Positions 21,286-31,159 of a DNA stretch of 64,000 bases are shown here, piece by piece. Below the pieces are notes generated by a model, which was not told the DNA's origin, did no database searches, and worked only from the letters and a program-made list of their open reading frames with translations. How positions within the stretch are numbered: position 1 is the stretch's first letter; every line of letters starts with the position of its first letter. The position numbers and the translations under genes were made by a program. Source of the DNA: Stentor roeselii (taxonomy: Eukaryota; Ciliophora; Heterotrichea; Heterotrichida; Stentoridae); contig RSEH01000266.1 of assembly GCA_006503475.1 (NCBI GenBank), positions 1 to 64,000 on the forward strand, read 5' to 3'.

Positions 21286-24200
21286 ATGGATACTCAGAAT
21301 TCATTGAGAGAAGGGCTGCTCACTTACGACTCTAAGCTCACCAGGCAAAGCATGAAACTGCAGATTGCCCAAGAACTGGATGTGATTGTTTCAGAAATGA
21401 GAGAAATCGACCTTCCTAATTGTAAAATCGCTTCTCATTCTAATAGTCTTTTGAGTCTTATCTTTTGTCAGAATACGGGTAGACTTTATACGGGTGCTGC
21501 AGAGAAAAAGATCATGATTTGGGAGACTGCTGACCCCAAGTTGATCAGTGCTTTGGCCCTTAAAAAAAATCTCCTCTGTTTATGCTTGGCCAAAGAGGGG
21601 AGATTGATCATTGCTGCAGCAGGAAAGCAAATTTCAGTCTTCTCAGGTGAAACCTTGGCTCTTCTCTTCGACTTGAACGGGCACGAAGATTGTGTAACAA
21701 GTCTAGTTCTAAGCAAAGATGAAAAATTCCTAATCTCAGGTTCAAAGGACAAAACAGTAGTAATCTGGAATCTAGAAAACAAAAAGATCGAAACCTTGTT
21801 AAAAGGACACGAAAAGCCAATAAATTGTCTCGCAATAACAAGAGACGGAAAGTTTTTAATCACTGCCGGAGAAGATAAAAAAGTATTTGCCTGGAACCAA
21901 GCAAAATACACAACAGAATGCGAAGTCAACTTCAAATGCAAAATTTTTTCAATTGCTGCAGTTTCCAAAAATTTCGTCGCTATTGGATTAGAAGATGGAA
22001 AAATCACTGTTTGGAATATAATTGAAAGAAAAGAAGAGTTTAAACTACTTGGACATTCTTTGTATATAACGCATTTAAGTGTCAGTGATGATGGAGAGAC
22101 TTTAATCAGTTCTTCAGGAGATAGCACAGTGAAGTTTTGGAACATTAACAAGAAAAGAAGTGAATTTTCAATAAAAACTAAAGAAATCGTGAAAAGACTT
22201 GCAGTGGATAAGAACCTCAGTGTTTTATACACTGGTTCAGATAAAGGAGAAGTCCATCAATGGCTGATTGAAAGTAAGATCGGTCAAAATTTGTTACCTC
22301 ATAGTGAAATTTCATATCGAGCTCTCATCACCTCGGCAAATAAGTATATCATCAGCACTTCTGATAGAAATAAAATCCATGTCTGGTCTTGTGAGACTAA
22401 AAATTACTGCTTTTCTCTTGAGGGTCATAATGATTTGGTCTATTCTATGGACTGCTCTTCTGATGAATGTCTCTTGGCTTCTAGTGGGTCTGATAAATGC
22501 ATTAAAGTTTGGGATCTAAATGAAAGGACTTGCATTTTTGAACTTGTTGGCCATACTAAACAGGTTCTTTGTGTAAAATTCAGCAATGATCAGAAATATC
22601 TGGTCAGTTCCTCAAGAGACAAGACCATTAAACTTTGGGATATTCAGACTAGAACAAAGGTGCTAGAGCTTCTTGGACATGAAGATTTGGTTCATTCTTT
22701 AATTTTTGTTCAAAATGATACACATATCGTATCAGGTTCCTTCGACTCAAAGATCCGAATGTGGAACATCCAAAGCACATCACTAATCCACACATTCGAA
22801 GGTCACAGCCAATACATAATGGAGCTAGACTGTTCAGGTGACCACTTAGTCTCAGTATCCGGAGACAAAACCGCTAAAGTTTGGAGTCTTTCCGAGAAAT
22901 CCGAGCTTTTCACATTAATGGGCCACGAAGAGCCGATCTGGTCAGTTTCAATATCAGGAGACGACATCGCGACAGGTTCCGTTGACTGCAGCATTCGCAT
23001 CTGGAGTCTAAGCGAAAGAAGAGAAAAGTTCAAACTGATCGGGCACTCAGGATGTGTGACAGTCTGTCGACTCTCAACAGACGGGAAGACTTTAGTTTCC
23101 GCTTCTTTCGACGAAACAATTCGAGTCTGGAACATTGGCGAGACTGAAGAACTACTCAACCCTTTTCCCTTTCAATCGAAAAAAGACTTCATGTCCATGA
23201 TCAGCTATTTCCGAGAAAGCCGGGCGCCTTTACATGGGCATAAAAATCTTCTCATCAGCAAGTCGAAGTACTGTTTAATGCATATCTTTGCACACCTTGC
23301 TAAACATGAGATGCTCGCTGAACTCCTCAGGTTAAACCCGCTTTTTTTCAATGATAAATTCGGAAACTCCGCATTTTTTTACGCAATTAAGAAAAAAAGC
23401 TTGGCATGCACTGAACTTCTATTAAAATTCATCATTGACATGAAAAAAGGTCCAAAAGTCACTCTTGAACTTTCCCTTCAAGCAATTCGAAATGAATTTG
23501 AAATGATCATCAAAACCTCTTCTAAACTACTTCCTACTTTTATCGACCTTCTTCTGATCAGTAGAGTGAAAACTTATGGAGTCCCTTTTGGAGAACTTCC
23601 TCTTCTCGCGATTACTGAAAAGTCGAAACCTGACTTGGCTTCATTTTTTGCGAATTCAGAAGGAATCGATAAGAACATTTATCTGAAAATCAGAAGTTCT
23701 GCGATGAACTTCACGTTTGCAGCAGGGTCTGATGCGAGTCTTCGATTTTTGACTCGGCTGATCGGGAATGGCCGGACTTTGATCTTCAAGACTCAGCTGA
23801 TAAGAGGCCTGGTCAAGGTGAAGTGGAATCAAATGAGAAGCTTGATTTTTTTTTCTGCTTTTCTGTTGTGGGCAAATCTTGTCGCTATGGTCATGTTGGT
23901 CTGTTATCAGGAAAAAGGAACGGTTTTGTTAGGTATTTATGCTGGGATTAATGGAATTTTACTTTTATTTCAGATTATTGTACTTGTTAGGAAAGGATTT
24001 CGAGGGTTTTTAGCCAGTTCTGGAAATATTGTTGAAGTTTTTAGGATCTTTTTAGTGGTTACTTGGATTTGGCTCCAGTTTGACCAGGGGAAGGATTATG
24101 ATGAAGTTACTTGGATTATGATTTTGTTTAATTTTGCGAGAGGGTTGACTGGATTTCGTGCTTTTAGCTTTACGAGGTTTTACACAAGATTGATCATCAG

Positions 24201-24840
24201 TGCTTTAAATGATATTTTCTCGTTTTTCTTGATTTTTTGTTATGCTATCGTCGCCTGTGGCGTGTTGTTGACGTTTAAGGACTATGATAAAAGTATTTAC
24301 AGGATCTGGGAGTTTTCTTTTGATTTAAGTCTTGGAATTTTCACTTCTGATAAGGAAGACCTGCTACAATATGTCAGTTTTATATTCGCATCGATTTTTA
24401 ACATGGTCATCATGCTCAGTCTCCTTATTTCTATTCTTTCAGATTCTTTTGATAAGTTTCAAAATGAAAGCACTGACATTGACTACAAGGAAATGGCTCA
24501 GGAGATACTCAATATGGAGTTTTTGCTTATTTGTCGCAAAAGAAATGTACAGAAAATGTTTTTACATGTTTGTGACACGAAAAAACTCTTTGATGACGGG
24601 AAGGAATGGGAAGGAAAAATTAAAATGATTGAAAAACATAATATTGAAGCACTTGGTGGAATCAAACAAACAAATAATTATATTATTGAGAAAGTTAAAA
24701 CTATTGAAAAAGAGAATAATCAGCATTATTTCGATTTGCAGAAAAAAATTGACTTGAATCATCTTAAGCTTGAAAAATTGGAAAAAAAAATACTTGCTTC
24801 TATTGAAGAAATGAAAGTTAAAAAGAAAAGAAAAGATTGA
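21286..24840 (+). CDS. WD40 - ankyrin - TRP-like cation channel fusion
   Basis: 1184 aa. Residues about 45-640 hold about 14 WD40 repeats, nine with a clear GH start and a W[ND]-type end (for example GHTKQVLCVKF and TIKLWD), enough for two seven-bladed propellers. Residues about 660-760 look like degenerate ankyrin-type helices (FGNSAFFYAI, SLACTELLL). From about 850 to 1055 come six hydrophobic helices with a pore-like loop before the last one, as in TRP/polycystin-type ion-transport domains. A C-terminal coiled coil (about 1110-1184) follows. The likely role is a membrane cation channel with a large cytosolic propeller platform; ion selectivity and gating cannot be read. The gene diverges from 20941-21258 with a 27-bp gap. 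Confidence 0.85.
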   Translation: MDTQNSLREGLLTYDSKLTRQSMKLQIAQELDVIVSEMREIDLPNCKIASHSNSLLSLIFCQNTGRLYTGAAEKKIMIWETADPKLISALALKKNLLCLCLAKEGRLIIAAAGKQISVFSGETLALLFDLNGHEDCVTSLVLSKDEKFLISGSKDKTVVIWNLENKKIETLLKGHEKPINCLAITRDGKFLITAGEDKKVFAWNQAKYTTECEVNFKCKIFSIAAVSKNFVAIGLEDGKITVWNIIERKEEFKLLGHSLYITHLSVSDDGETLISSSGDSTVKFWNINKKRSEFSIKTKEIVKRLAVDKNLSVLYTGSDKGEVHQWLIESKIGQNLLPHSEISYRALITSANKYIISTSDRNKIHVWSCETKNYCFSLEGHNDLVYSMDCSSDECLLASSGSDKCIKVWDLNERTCIFELVGHTKQVLCVKFSNDQKYLVSSSRDKTIKLWDIQTRTKVLELLGHEDLVHSLIFVQNDTHIVSGSFDSKIRMWNIQSTSLIHTFEGHSQYIMELDCSGDHLVSVSGDKTAKVWSLSEKSELFTLMGHEEPIWSVSISGDDIATGSVDCSIRIWSLSERREKFKLIGHSGCVTVCRLSTDGKTLVSASFDETIRVWNIGETEELLNPFPFQSKKDFMSMISYFRESRAPLHGHKNLLISKSKYCLMHIFAHLAKHEMLAELLRLNPLFFNDKFGNSAFFYAIKKKSLACTELLLKFIIDMKKGPKVTLELSLQAIRNEFEMIIKTSSKLLPTFIDLLLISRVKTYGVPFGELPLLAITEKSKPDLASFFANSEGIDKNIYLKIRSSAMNFTFAAGSDASLRFLTRLIGNGRTLIFKTQLIRGLVKVKWNQMRSLIFFSAFLLWANLVAMVMLVCYQEKGTVLLGIYAGINGILLLFQIIVLVRKGFRGFLASSGNIVEVFRIFLVVTWIWLQFDQGKDYDEVTWIMILFNFARGLTGFRAFSFTRFYTRLIISALNDIFSFFLIFCYAIVACGVLLTFKDYDKSIYRIWEFSFDLSLGIFTSDKEDLLQYVSFIFASIFNMVIMLSLLISILSDSFDKFQNESTDIDYKEMAQEILNMEFLLICRKRNVQKMFLHVCDTKKLFDDGKEWEGKIKMIEKHNIEALGGIKQTNNYIIEKVKTIEKENNQHYFDLQKKIDLNHLKLEKLEKKILASIEEMKVKKKRKD

Positions 24841-25373
24841 GTTTGATTACTTTTATTATTAGATATTAGTTTATTCCATTTTAAAATATAGAATAATTTT
24901 TGGGTTTTGGGTTTGGGCTTTGGATTTAGTAGGTTTATTAGGCCTGATCTCATCTGATAAGAGGGATGAAATTCTTTATTTTTCGTCTATATTAGTTTCA
25001 TATGAAAGCAGAATTACTCGAATATTATATTTTCACTAGTTTTTTTTAATAGTTCATCGTAATTCATCATCAATCCATTTAAATTTTATTATTTTTTTTT
25101 ACCAATTTCTAGCTTTTGAGTAATTTTTTCAAACCATTAAGAAAACTCACAAAACTCATTAGAATCAATTATTTCCTCATTAAAACCTTAGTTATTTTCT
25201 TGATTCTATAGTTTTTAAAAAAGTATTTTATAACTCCTATAAATATTTTCAAACAATCCCAACAACAACTCCCAATATCTCCTCATAAAGACACAATAAA
25301 ACTCAAGTAGAGTCATTTTTCGCTAAAACAAATAATTCTTAGTTATTTCCTTATGAAATACTTGATAATCAAA
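24841..25373. other. Intergenic with G-rich tract and duplicated flank
   Basis: A T/G tract at 24897-24923 (three GGG runs in a row) is matched by 27601-27620 upstream of the second 240-aa paralog, so the upstream flank was duplicated with the gene. The right part is C/A/T-rich and G-poor, like other promoters here. Confidence 0.55.
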
Positions 25374-26096
25374 ATGGTGAAAACCGGCGCAAAAACTGAG
25401 AGGAAAAGAAATCCAAAAATAAACCAAAAACTTGAATATTTCAGGTTTTTCCAAGCCAACCAAGATTCCATCACCTTTGGTCCAAGTCAAACTTGCATGA
25501 GAATGATCAACAATTTAGTGACCTCGAAAAATATTCCCTTGGACGTGAAAAAATTGCAGCTTAAACAGAAGACTTTTACCATATTCAAGGAAACAGCCTT
25601 GAATGAGGTTGAAGTGGCTGTCTGGGGGTGTCTTCTTGAGCGGTTGGCCTGGGAAAACTCTGAATTTTCACTTTGGTTCAGGCTTCTCGGGTGTGCCATT
25701 TACTCAAAGGAATTCCTGGGAGGATCAGTCGAGTATTTAATTTCGAAGTACTCGAAAAAAGACGCTGGATTTTTGCATAATTACAGGGAATGGAGAGTTA
25801 ACTGCCAGAAGATTGAATTGAAGATCAAGGATATTAATAAGAAGTACTCAGAGATTAGCATTGGAAAGATTGAAAATTTTGATTATAACTTTTACGTGGA
25901 TGATATTATTTTCAGCTATCAACCATATAAAAGTTATGTTAAAGGTAATTCGCTTGAACTTTATGAGGACTCTGATCTTGACTTTTTTGCAGAAATTGAA
26001 TCAATTCCTATAAAAAGAAGGAGAAGGCGACAAATTTTCATCGATGATGAAGAAAAGCCAGAGATTCCTGTGAAGCTGTTGAACTTAGATTTATAG
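25374..26096 (+). CDS. Unknown tandem-duplicated protein, copy 1 (about 240 aa)
   Basis: No family recognised. It aligns end to end with the gene at 28019-28723. Conserved blocks are a FGPSQ segment near residue 40, LNEVEVAVWGCLLERL, LWFRLLGCA, YNFYVDDIIF and EDSDLDFFA near the C-terminus. The middle is helical and hydrophobic-patterned but not membrane-spanning. The C-terminus has a KRRRRR run that could be a nuclear signal, absent in copy 2. An in-frame ATG at 25353 would add seven residues. I prefer 25374 because the paralog begins with the same MVKT, and its equivalent of the upstream ATG is out of frame. Function unknown. Confidence 0.75.
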   Translation: MVKTGAKTERKRNPKINQKLEYFRFFQANQDSITFGPSQTCMRMINNLVTSKNIPLDVKKLQLKQKTFTIFKETALNEVEVAVWGCLLERLAWENSEFSLWFRLLGCAIYSKEFLGGSVEYLISKYSKKDAGFLHNYREWRVNCQKIELKIKDINKKYSEISIGKIENFDYNFYVDDIIFSYQPYKSYVKGNSLELYEDSDLDFFAEIESIPIKRRRRRQIFIDDEEKPEIPVKLLNLDL

Positions 26097-28018
26097 ATAT
26101 ATGATTGCAATAAAATAATATAAGTTCAAACAGTTATTCTCAAATATTTATGTTTTTTTGAAGTTTTATTGTGTCCTAATCACTTATCATGTCTTATTTT
26201 TTTGCTAATGTTTATTTAAAGCTAATTTTTTATATTAAATCAGATTTTATGCACTTGAATGCAGTTCTTGAGTGTATTGATTCTTTAAGGATGATTATTT
26301 AGATTAAAGTTTAATTTAATAATATACTTTTATAATTAAAAGTATGGTTTAGTTAGAGGTTTCAAGATATAAACACATAAAGGTGAACTACATAGAGTTT
26401 TTTTAGATGATTAGAAAATAGATTTGCGTTTGGATTCGAAGAAAGTCCTCTTTAAATTATTATCCAAGTCAATTTTAAAAGAAAAAGAAATTATTTAATG
26501 GTTTTTTACTTTCGGTATATAAACTTACTCGAAATAAAGAGAGATATATCATAATAAGTTAGAAAAAGTTCGGTTGCTTAGTTTTGCAAGGGTTTGTAAG
26601 ACAAGCAGATTTCTAAGTTTAAATCTATTCATATTATGAATTTCTAAAAGCAGATAAGTTAAATAAATGATAAATTGAATTATAGTTTTAAAACAGTGAT
26701 TGAATATCTTTATTCATTTTTATATAAATATAGATTTATTATCAACGACATACTTAAGCATTCCTTAGTAATTGAAATTATAAAACTCAATATTATTTAT
26801 AATTTAAGAACTTTAATAACTAAAAATGTTGAAATTAACAGATGCTATATGCATTCTTAAAACAGAGATTCGTTTTGCCTATAATAATTCATACCTAAGT
26901 ATTTTTCGGATACATTATTGTATTTAATAGAATGAAGGATTTACAAAAAGCATGCAGTTATAATCAAACAATCATAATTTAATTAATAGAAATCTTTACT
27001 AATAGGAATTTCAATAAACGATATAACATTTCATTATTGTACAAGACTACTTAATAAGTTTGCAATATTATTCCTTAATATTTTAAGTGATTTTATTCAA
27101 AGTCTTACTTAAAGATATTTGATGTAATTTATACTAAAATAATATAAGTTATCTTGAGAATTATTTTTATCAAGAGATATCGTTTGATAATTGGTTTTCA
27201 TTTAAATTAAGATTTTTCTATGAATTGGTATACAAATTAACACTATTTTATTCTTTATATTAAACTATCTAATTTATTTGTGTTATATTTAATCCTACCA
27301 TAATAAGAGATTATGCCCAATGATTATTAAATTAGTTGAATTAAAATGGTTTTTATATTTTAGTTCTTCGAACTTATATTATAATTTAATTGATCTAGGC
27401 CTTAAATCCACCTTCTCTTATTTAGAGGTTACTAAATGCTAAGATTTACATTCTTTTATATTAAAAAATTACAAAATATATTATGAGGTATAAATCAGTC
27501 TTAGAGTTCTAAATTTCATTAAATCAAATAATCTCTTTTTTATGAACGTTATAGAAAATTTTTAGAGATATTTGAATCATAATCCAGTCTTATATTCCAT
27601 TTTTGGGTTTTGGGCTTAGGTTTTATTAGTATCTGAACATGTCTGATATTTTTATACTAAAACAAAAAATTTTATAATTATTTTTTATATTCTCTAGATC
27701 TTAAAAATATTTAGTTCGATTGTACTTTGATTGTATATATTCTGAACATTTAAACCTAAGTTATAAATATATTTACATAAATTTGACCCGATAACACAAA
27801 TCTCTCAAAAAAATTGCAATCAAAGAATCTACTCCAATAGAGAAAATTCACCTCAAAGACTCAGCATGCTATTAATTAAGGACTCAACTTTGATTATTTT
27901 CAAGCTTAAACTAAATCCTCAAAAAATCCAAAAAAACCCTTCCAAATTCAAAATTGAGAAAATTTTTTAAATATGCATTTTGTCGAATTTTCCTAATGAA
28001 ATATGAGATAATCAAAAT
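26097..28018. other. Long AT-rich spacer between 240-aa paralogs
   Basis: 1.9 kb without a supportable gene; a 61-codon stretch at 26675-26860 starts at TTG and looks like chance. The last 420 bp resemble the upstream flank of copy 1, including the G-rich tract at 27601-27620. The rest is featureless AT-rich sequence. Confidence 0.6.
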
Positions 28019-28723
28019 ATGGTGAAAACAAGCCCAATTGTTGAAATAAGTCAATCCACAAAATCTTGTAAAGATCAAGGCTTCATCAATTTTTTCAAAG
28101 CCAACGAAGATATTCTCTTCTTTGGCCCAAGCCAGATCTTATTAAGAATGATCAACAATGTCCTGACCTCCGAAAAAGTTCCTTTGGCCATGAAAAAATC
28201 CCATCTAAGACAAAAGTCTCTTCAAATATTCAAAGAAACTGCTTTGAATGAAGTCCAAACAACAGTCTGGGCCTGTCTTATCGAGCGTCTCACTTTTAAC
28301 AGCTCAAAATTTTCCCTTTGGTTTAGACTGCTGGGATGTGCCCTTTTTTCGAAAGAATTGTTGGGAGACTCGATTGAGTATCTACTTGAAAAGTTCTCTA
28401 GAAAAGATAAAAGCTTTTTAAAAAACTATGAAGAATGGAGGAAGATTTGCGATAAAGTAAATTTAAATGTTCGAGATATTATTAAGAAGTATTCTCAGAT
28501 CAGCTTGGGGAAGACTGAAAAAATTGATTACAACTTTTATGTGGATGAAATTGTTTTTACGTTTAACCCTTATCATAAAGAAAGTAAGAAAATATCGGTC
28601 GAGAATTCGGAGGACTCTGATCTTGATTTTTTTGCAGATTTTGATACTTTGCCGGTGAAAAATAACTGCTTGGATTTGATTGATGGGGAAAATGATTTTA
28701 AAGTTTTAAATTCTTTAGAGTGA
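28019..28723 (+). CDS. Unknown tandem-duplicated protein, copy 2 (234 aa)
   Basis: Paralog of 25374-26096 about 2.65 kb away, with the same conserved blocks: FFGPSQ, LNEVQTTVWACLIERL, LWFRLLGCALFSKE, YNFYVDEIVF, EDSDLDFFADFD. The acidic SDLDFF motif near the end is the best-conserved C-terminal feature and might be a peptide docking motif. Unlike copy 1 it lacks the arginine run. A short upstream ORF (ATG 24 bases upstream, out of frame) ends by overlapping this ATG. That suggests either a very short leader or a weak translational control. Function unknown. Confidence 0.75.
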   Translation: MVKTSPIVEISQSTKSCKDQGFINFFKANEDILFFGPSQILLRMINNVLTSEKVPLAMKKSHLRQKSLQIFKETALNEVQTTVWACLIERLTFNSSKFSLWFRLLGCALFSKELLGDSIEYLLEKFSRKDKSFLKNYEEWRKICDKVNLNVRDIIKKYSQISLGKTEKIDYNFYVDEIVFTFNPYHKESKKISVENSEDSDLDFFADFDTLPVKNNCLDLIDGENDFKVLNSLE

Positions 28724-29251
28724 ATAAGTAGGTCTTGATTGATTAGAAGATAGAAATACTTATGATCCCTTCAAGTAAGACAAATGTCCTGATTGATCAA
28801 TACTTTATTAAATTATAATGACCTTAAGTAAAAATTAATATCAGAAAAAGTAAATTCAACAAAATAATCAAATTTTAGATCTATCAAAGGCGAATCAATA
28901 TAAGACGAAATTATTTTAAAAATCATTTAATCTAGCTGCATATTCATAACTTTATAAATCATTTTTGATATTGAGTTCAAGATTTTTATTTAAAAACCTT
29001 TCACCGAACATAAGAATTATATTATTCACTCAAGTGGCATTACTAATAGTCAAAGATTCTCAACTAAAAATAAAAAAATCTCTTAAAAAACTAATTTCTT
29101 TCTCTATTTTCCCTTTCTCTTTATTTCCCTAAAAATAATTTACCATCAAATCCATCAAAAAATAATAATCACTTTCCTGATACTCTCTAAATTTATCTTT
29201 TAATTCCAATTCATATCTTAAACATTCCAATGCTATAATTTATTTACTGAA
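28724..29251. other. Intergenic, presumed promoter of FYVE-like kinase
   Basis: The right 200 bp are C/T/A-rich and nearly free of G, like other upstream regions in this window. No gene is seen. Confidence 0.5.
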
Positions 29252-30385
29252 ATGGAGTACTGTGGAAATTCTAACTGCAGGAAGAACTTAACAACTGCCA
29301 CCTTACGCCGAAAGAGAATCTGCAAGAACTGCTTACGAAAGTTCTGCAGCAAGTGTTTCAGCATCACAACCTCAAATCCTTTTAAAATGAGAATCGAAGG
29401 ATATTGCTACGATTGCTACATTCATCTGAATCCTGACAACCTTCAATACAACAAATACTTTGGCGAAGCGATTCCATCAGAAAAATCCGTAATTTTTATC
29501 TAGCATCAAGATTTCCTCTCAAAAAACACACAAATTATAAAACTTGATCCTTTTTCAGAATTTAAGATGATAAAAGAACTTGGGCAAGGCGCCACTTCTC
29601 AAGTCTTTCAGGTTTTAAGCAAAACTTCTGAAGTCTTTGCTTTGAAAGTTTTGAAATCATCGATTGATTTCAAGTTTATTCAAGAAGAATATGTCGCTTC
29701 TATCCAAGTCGCTAGTCCGAATATCATTCGCAGTTATTCTCTTTATCAGTTCAAAAAAAATTACTCTATACTACTTGAATACTGTGACTTTACATTGTTT
29801 TCACTTCTACCTGAACTTAAAGGAAGAGGGGAAAATGTTTTGGCTTTTATTTTAAGGGAAGTTTTGAAGGGATTGATTGCTTTGCATCAAAAGTACATCA
29901 TTCATAGAGATATTAAGTGTGAAAATATTTTTGTCAATAGAGATGGAGAGGTTAAACTTGGGGACTTTGGAATGGCCGCTCAGCTGGTAAGAGAAAGAGA
30001 CTCACGTTTAACATCAGCAGGAACTCCCTACTGGGAAGCTCCAGAAGTTCTATCAGGTAAATCCTATACAACCTCCTGCGACATCTGGTCCTTCGGAATA
30101 ACCAGTTTCGAGCTAGCAACAGGAAGTCCTCCTCACTCAAACTGTTTAACAATCCTATCCTTAATAACCAAGCTGAAATCAGAAGACCCTCCACGTCTTC
30201 CAGAAGACTTTTCACCATCATTTTCACAATTCATTGAAAGTTGTCTTCAAAAAGATCCAGAAAATCGAAAGCAAGCCTCAGTCCTTCTTCTCTCTCCATT
30301 TCTTCTAAACATAGACGAAATCAATGCAAAAAATGATCTTTTGTCAGTCATTTCCTCTCATCAATCAAGACCTCTTAAGCCGTAA
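29252..30385 (+). CDS. FYVE-like zinc finger - STE-type protein kinase (spliced)
   Basis: Spliced product is about 372 aa. Residues about 4-60 form a Cys-rich finger (CGNSNC, then RRKRICKNCLRKFCSKC, then CYDC) resembling the FYVE/RING-like double-zinc pattern, which in FYVE proteins binds endosomal PI3P. After the 15-nt intron at 29489-29503 the frame continues into a complete kinase domain (about 101-350): glycine loop GQGATSQVF, FALKVL lysine, HRDIKCENI, DFG, and GTPYWEAPE. The sequence pattern is closest to STE20/MAP3K-type Ser/Thr kinases. Unspliced, the gene looks like two ORFs. The stop is only 2 nt before the next ATG. Lipid specificity is inferred, not shown. Confidence 0.85.
29489..29503 (+). 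other. 15-nt intron in FYVE-like kinase gene
   Basis: GTAATTTTTATCTAG contains an in-frame TAG. The downstream exon is open for 63 bases before the kinase glycine loop region, in the same frame. A is at position 10. Confidence 0.9.
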
Positions 30386-30387
30386 TA

Positions 30388-31101
30388 ATGGAAAGTATCA
30401 AAAATAATGAATTCATGAATAACTTCGAAACCGGTCTTCAAGAGACTCTTGAATGTGAAGTCGACGTCGATTCAGTCACCCTTCAAAATAAACGACGCAA
30501 GAGCTGCAACCCTGTTCGACCTGCCAGCAGGTCGAAAGACATGAAAAGACATATCGCAGAGGGCAAGTTCCTCACAGATTTCAATGAAGCCCTTTGTGTG
30601 CAGTGCCGAAGACCTTTCCAAAAAGGCAGAAAAGTCTTAAATGAATGTATTTTTCATTTAAAGCCTTGGAATGGGTTTGACTTTGAATGCTGTGGAAATA
30701 AAAACAAGTTCAACCTCGGATGCAAGACAGGCTTCCACCTGACTGAAGATGAAGAAAAACTCAGAAAGGCTTTGGAAATCTGCACAAACTGTAAGGGCCA
30801 AGGACATGACTCCAAAAAATGCCCGCTCGACCCCAACGCCCGCTCCGGTGAGGACCCTATTCAAGAGTTAACTCGAATTACAAGGCTTGGAACTGCGAAG
30901 ACCTCGCAGAAGTTCCACAGTCTCAGGAAGTACAAGATCAAGGAAGACAGCTTCGCTGATATCACTCTTCTGAAAAATTCAGTTGTTAAAGAAAAAAAGT
31001 ACCTTGAACGACCTTTCAATCAACTTGCGTGGGTTGATGTTGATGAAACGAAAGATTCTAGTTTGGCATTATTTAAAAAAATAAGGAATTTCAAGGATTA
31101 A
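30388..31101 (+). CDS. CHORD-like / CCHC zinc-knuckle protein
   Basis: 237 aa. Residues about 68-115 carry CVQC, then CIFH, then CC, then GCKTGFH, which matches the Cys/His spacing style of CHORD zinc domains. Residues about 131-145 form a classic CCHC knuckle (CTNCKGQGHDSKKC), a fold that often contacts single-stranded nucleic acid. Flanks are basic and disordered. The gene begins 2 nt after the stop of the kinase gene. A second in-frame ATG nine codons on could be the true start. A joined transcript with the kinase would need a 14-nt intron, which no other gene here uses. Role not assignable beyond zinc binding. Confidence 0.7.
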   Translation: MESIKNNEFMNNFETGLQETLECEVDVDSVTLQNKRRKSCNPVRPASRSKDMKRHIAEGKFLTDFNEALCVQCRRPFQKGRKVLNECIFHLKPWNGFDFECCGNKNKFNLGCKTGFHLTEDEEKLRKALEICTNCKGQGHDSKKCPLDPNARSGEDPIQELTRITRLGTAKTSQKFHSLRKYKIKEDSFADITLLKNSVVKEKKYLERPFNQLAWVDVDETKDSSLALFKKIRNFKD

Positions 31102-31159
31102 TTTTTTTTAGAATTCTGGAAATGAAAAACTACTTCTTTTGTGATTCTGTTTAATAATT

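Noticed and set aside
26675-26860. 61-codon ORF in the spacer between paralogs
   Set aside because: Starts at TTG, low-complexity AT-driven sequence, no homology or motif, no intron extension.
30383-30400. 14-nt intron joining the kinase and zinc-knuckle genes
   Set aside because: It would keep frame, but every other intron is 15 nt with A at position 10; noted only as an open question.
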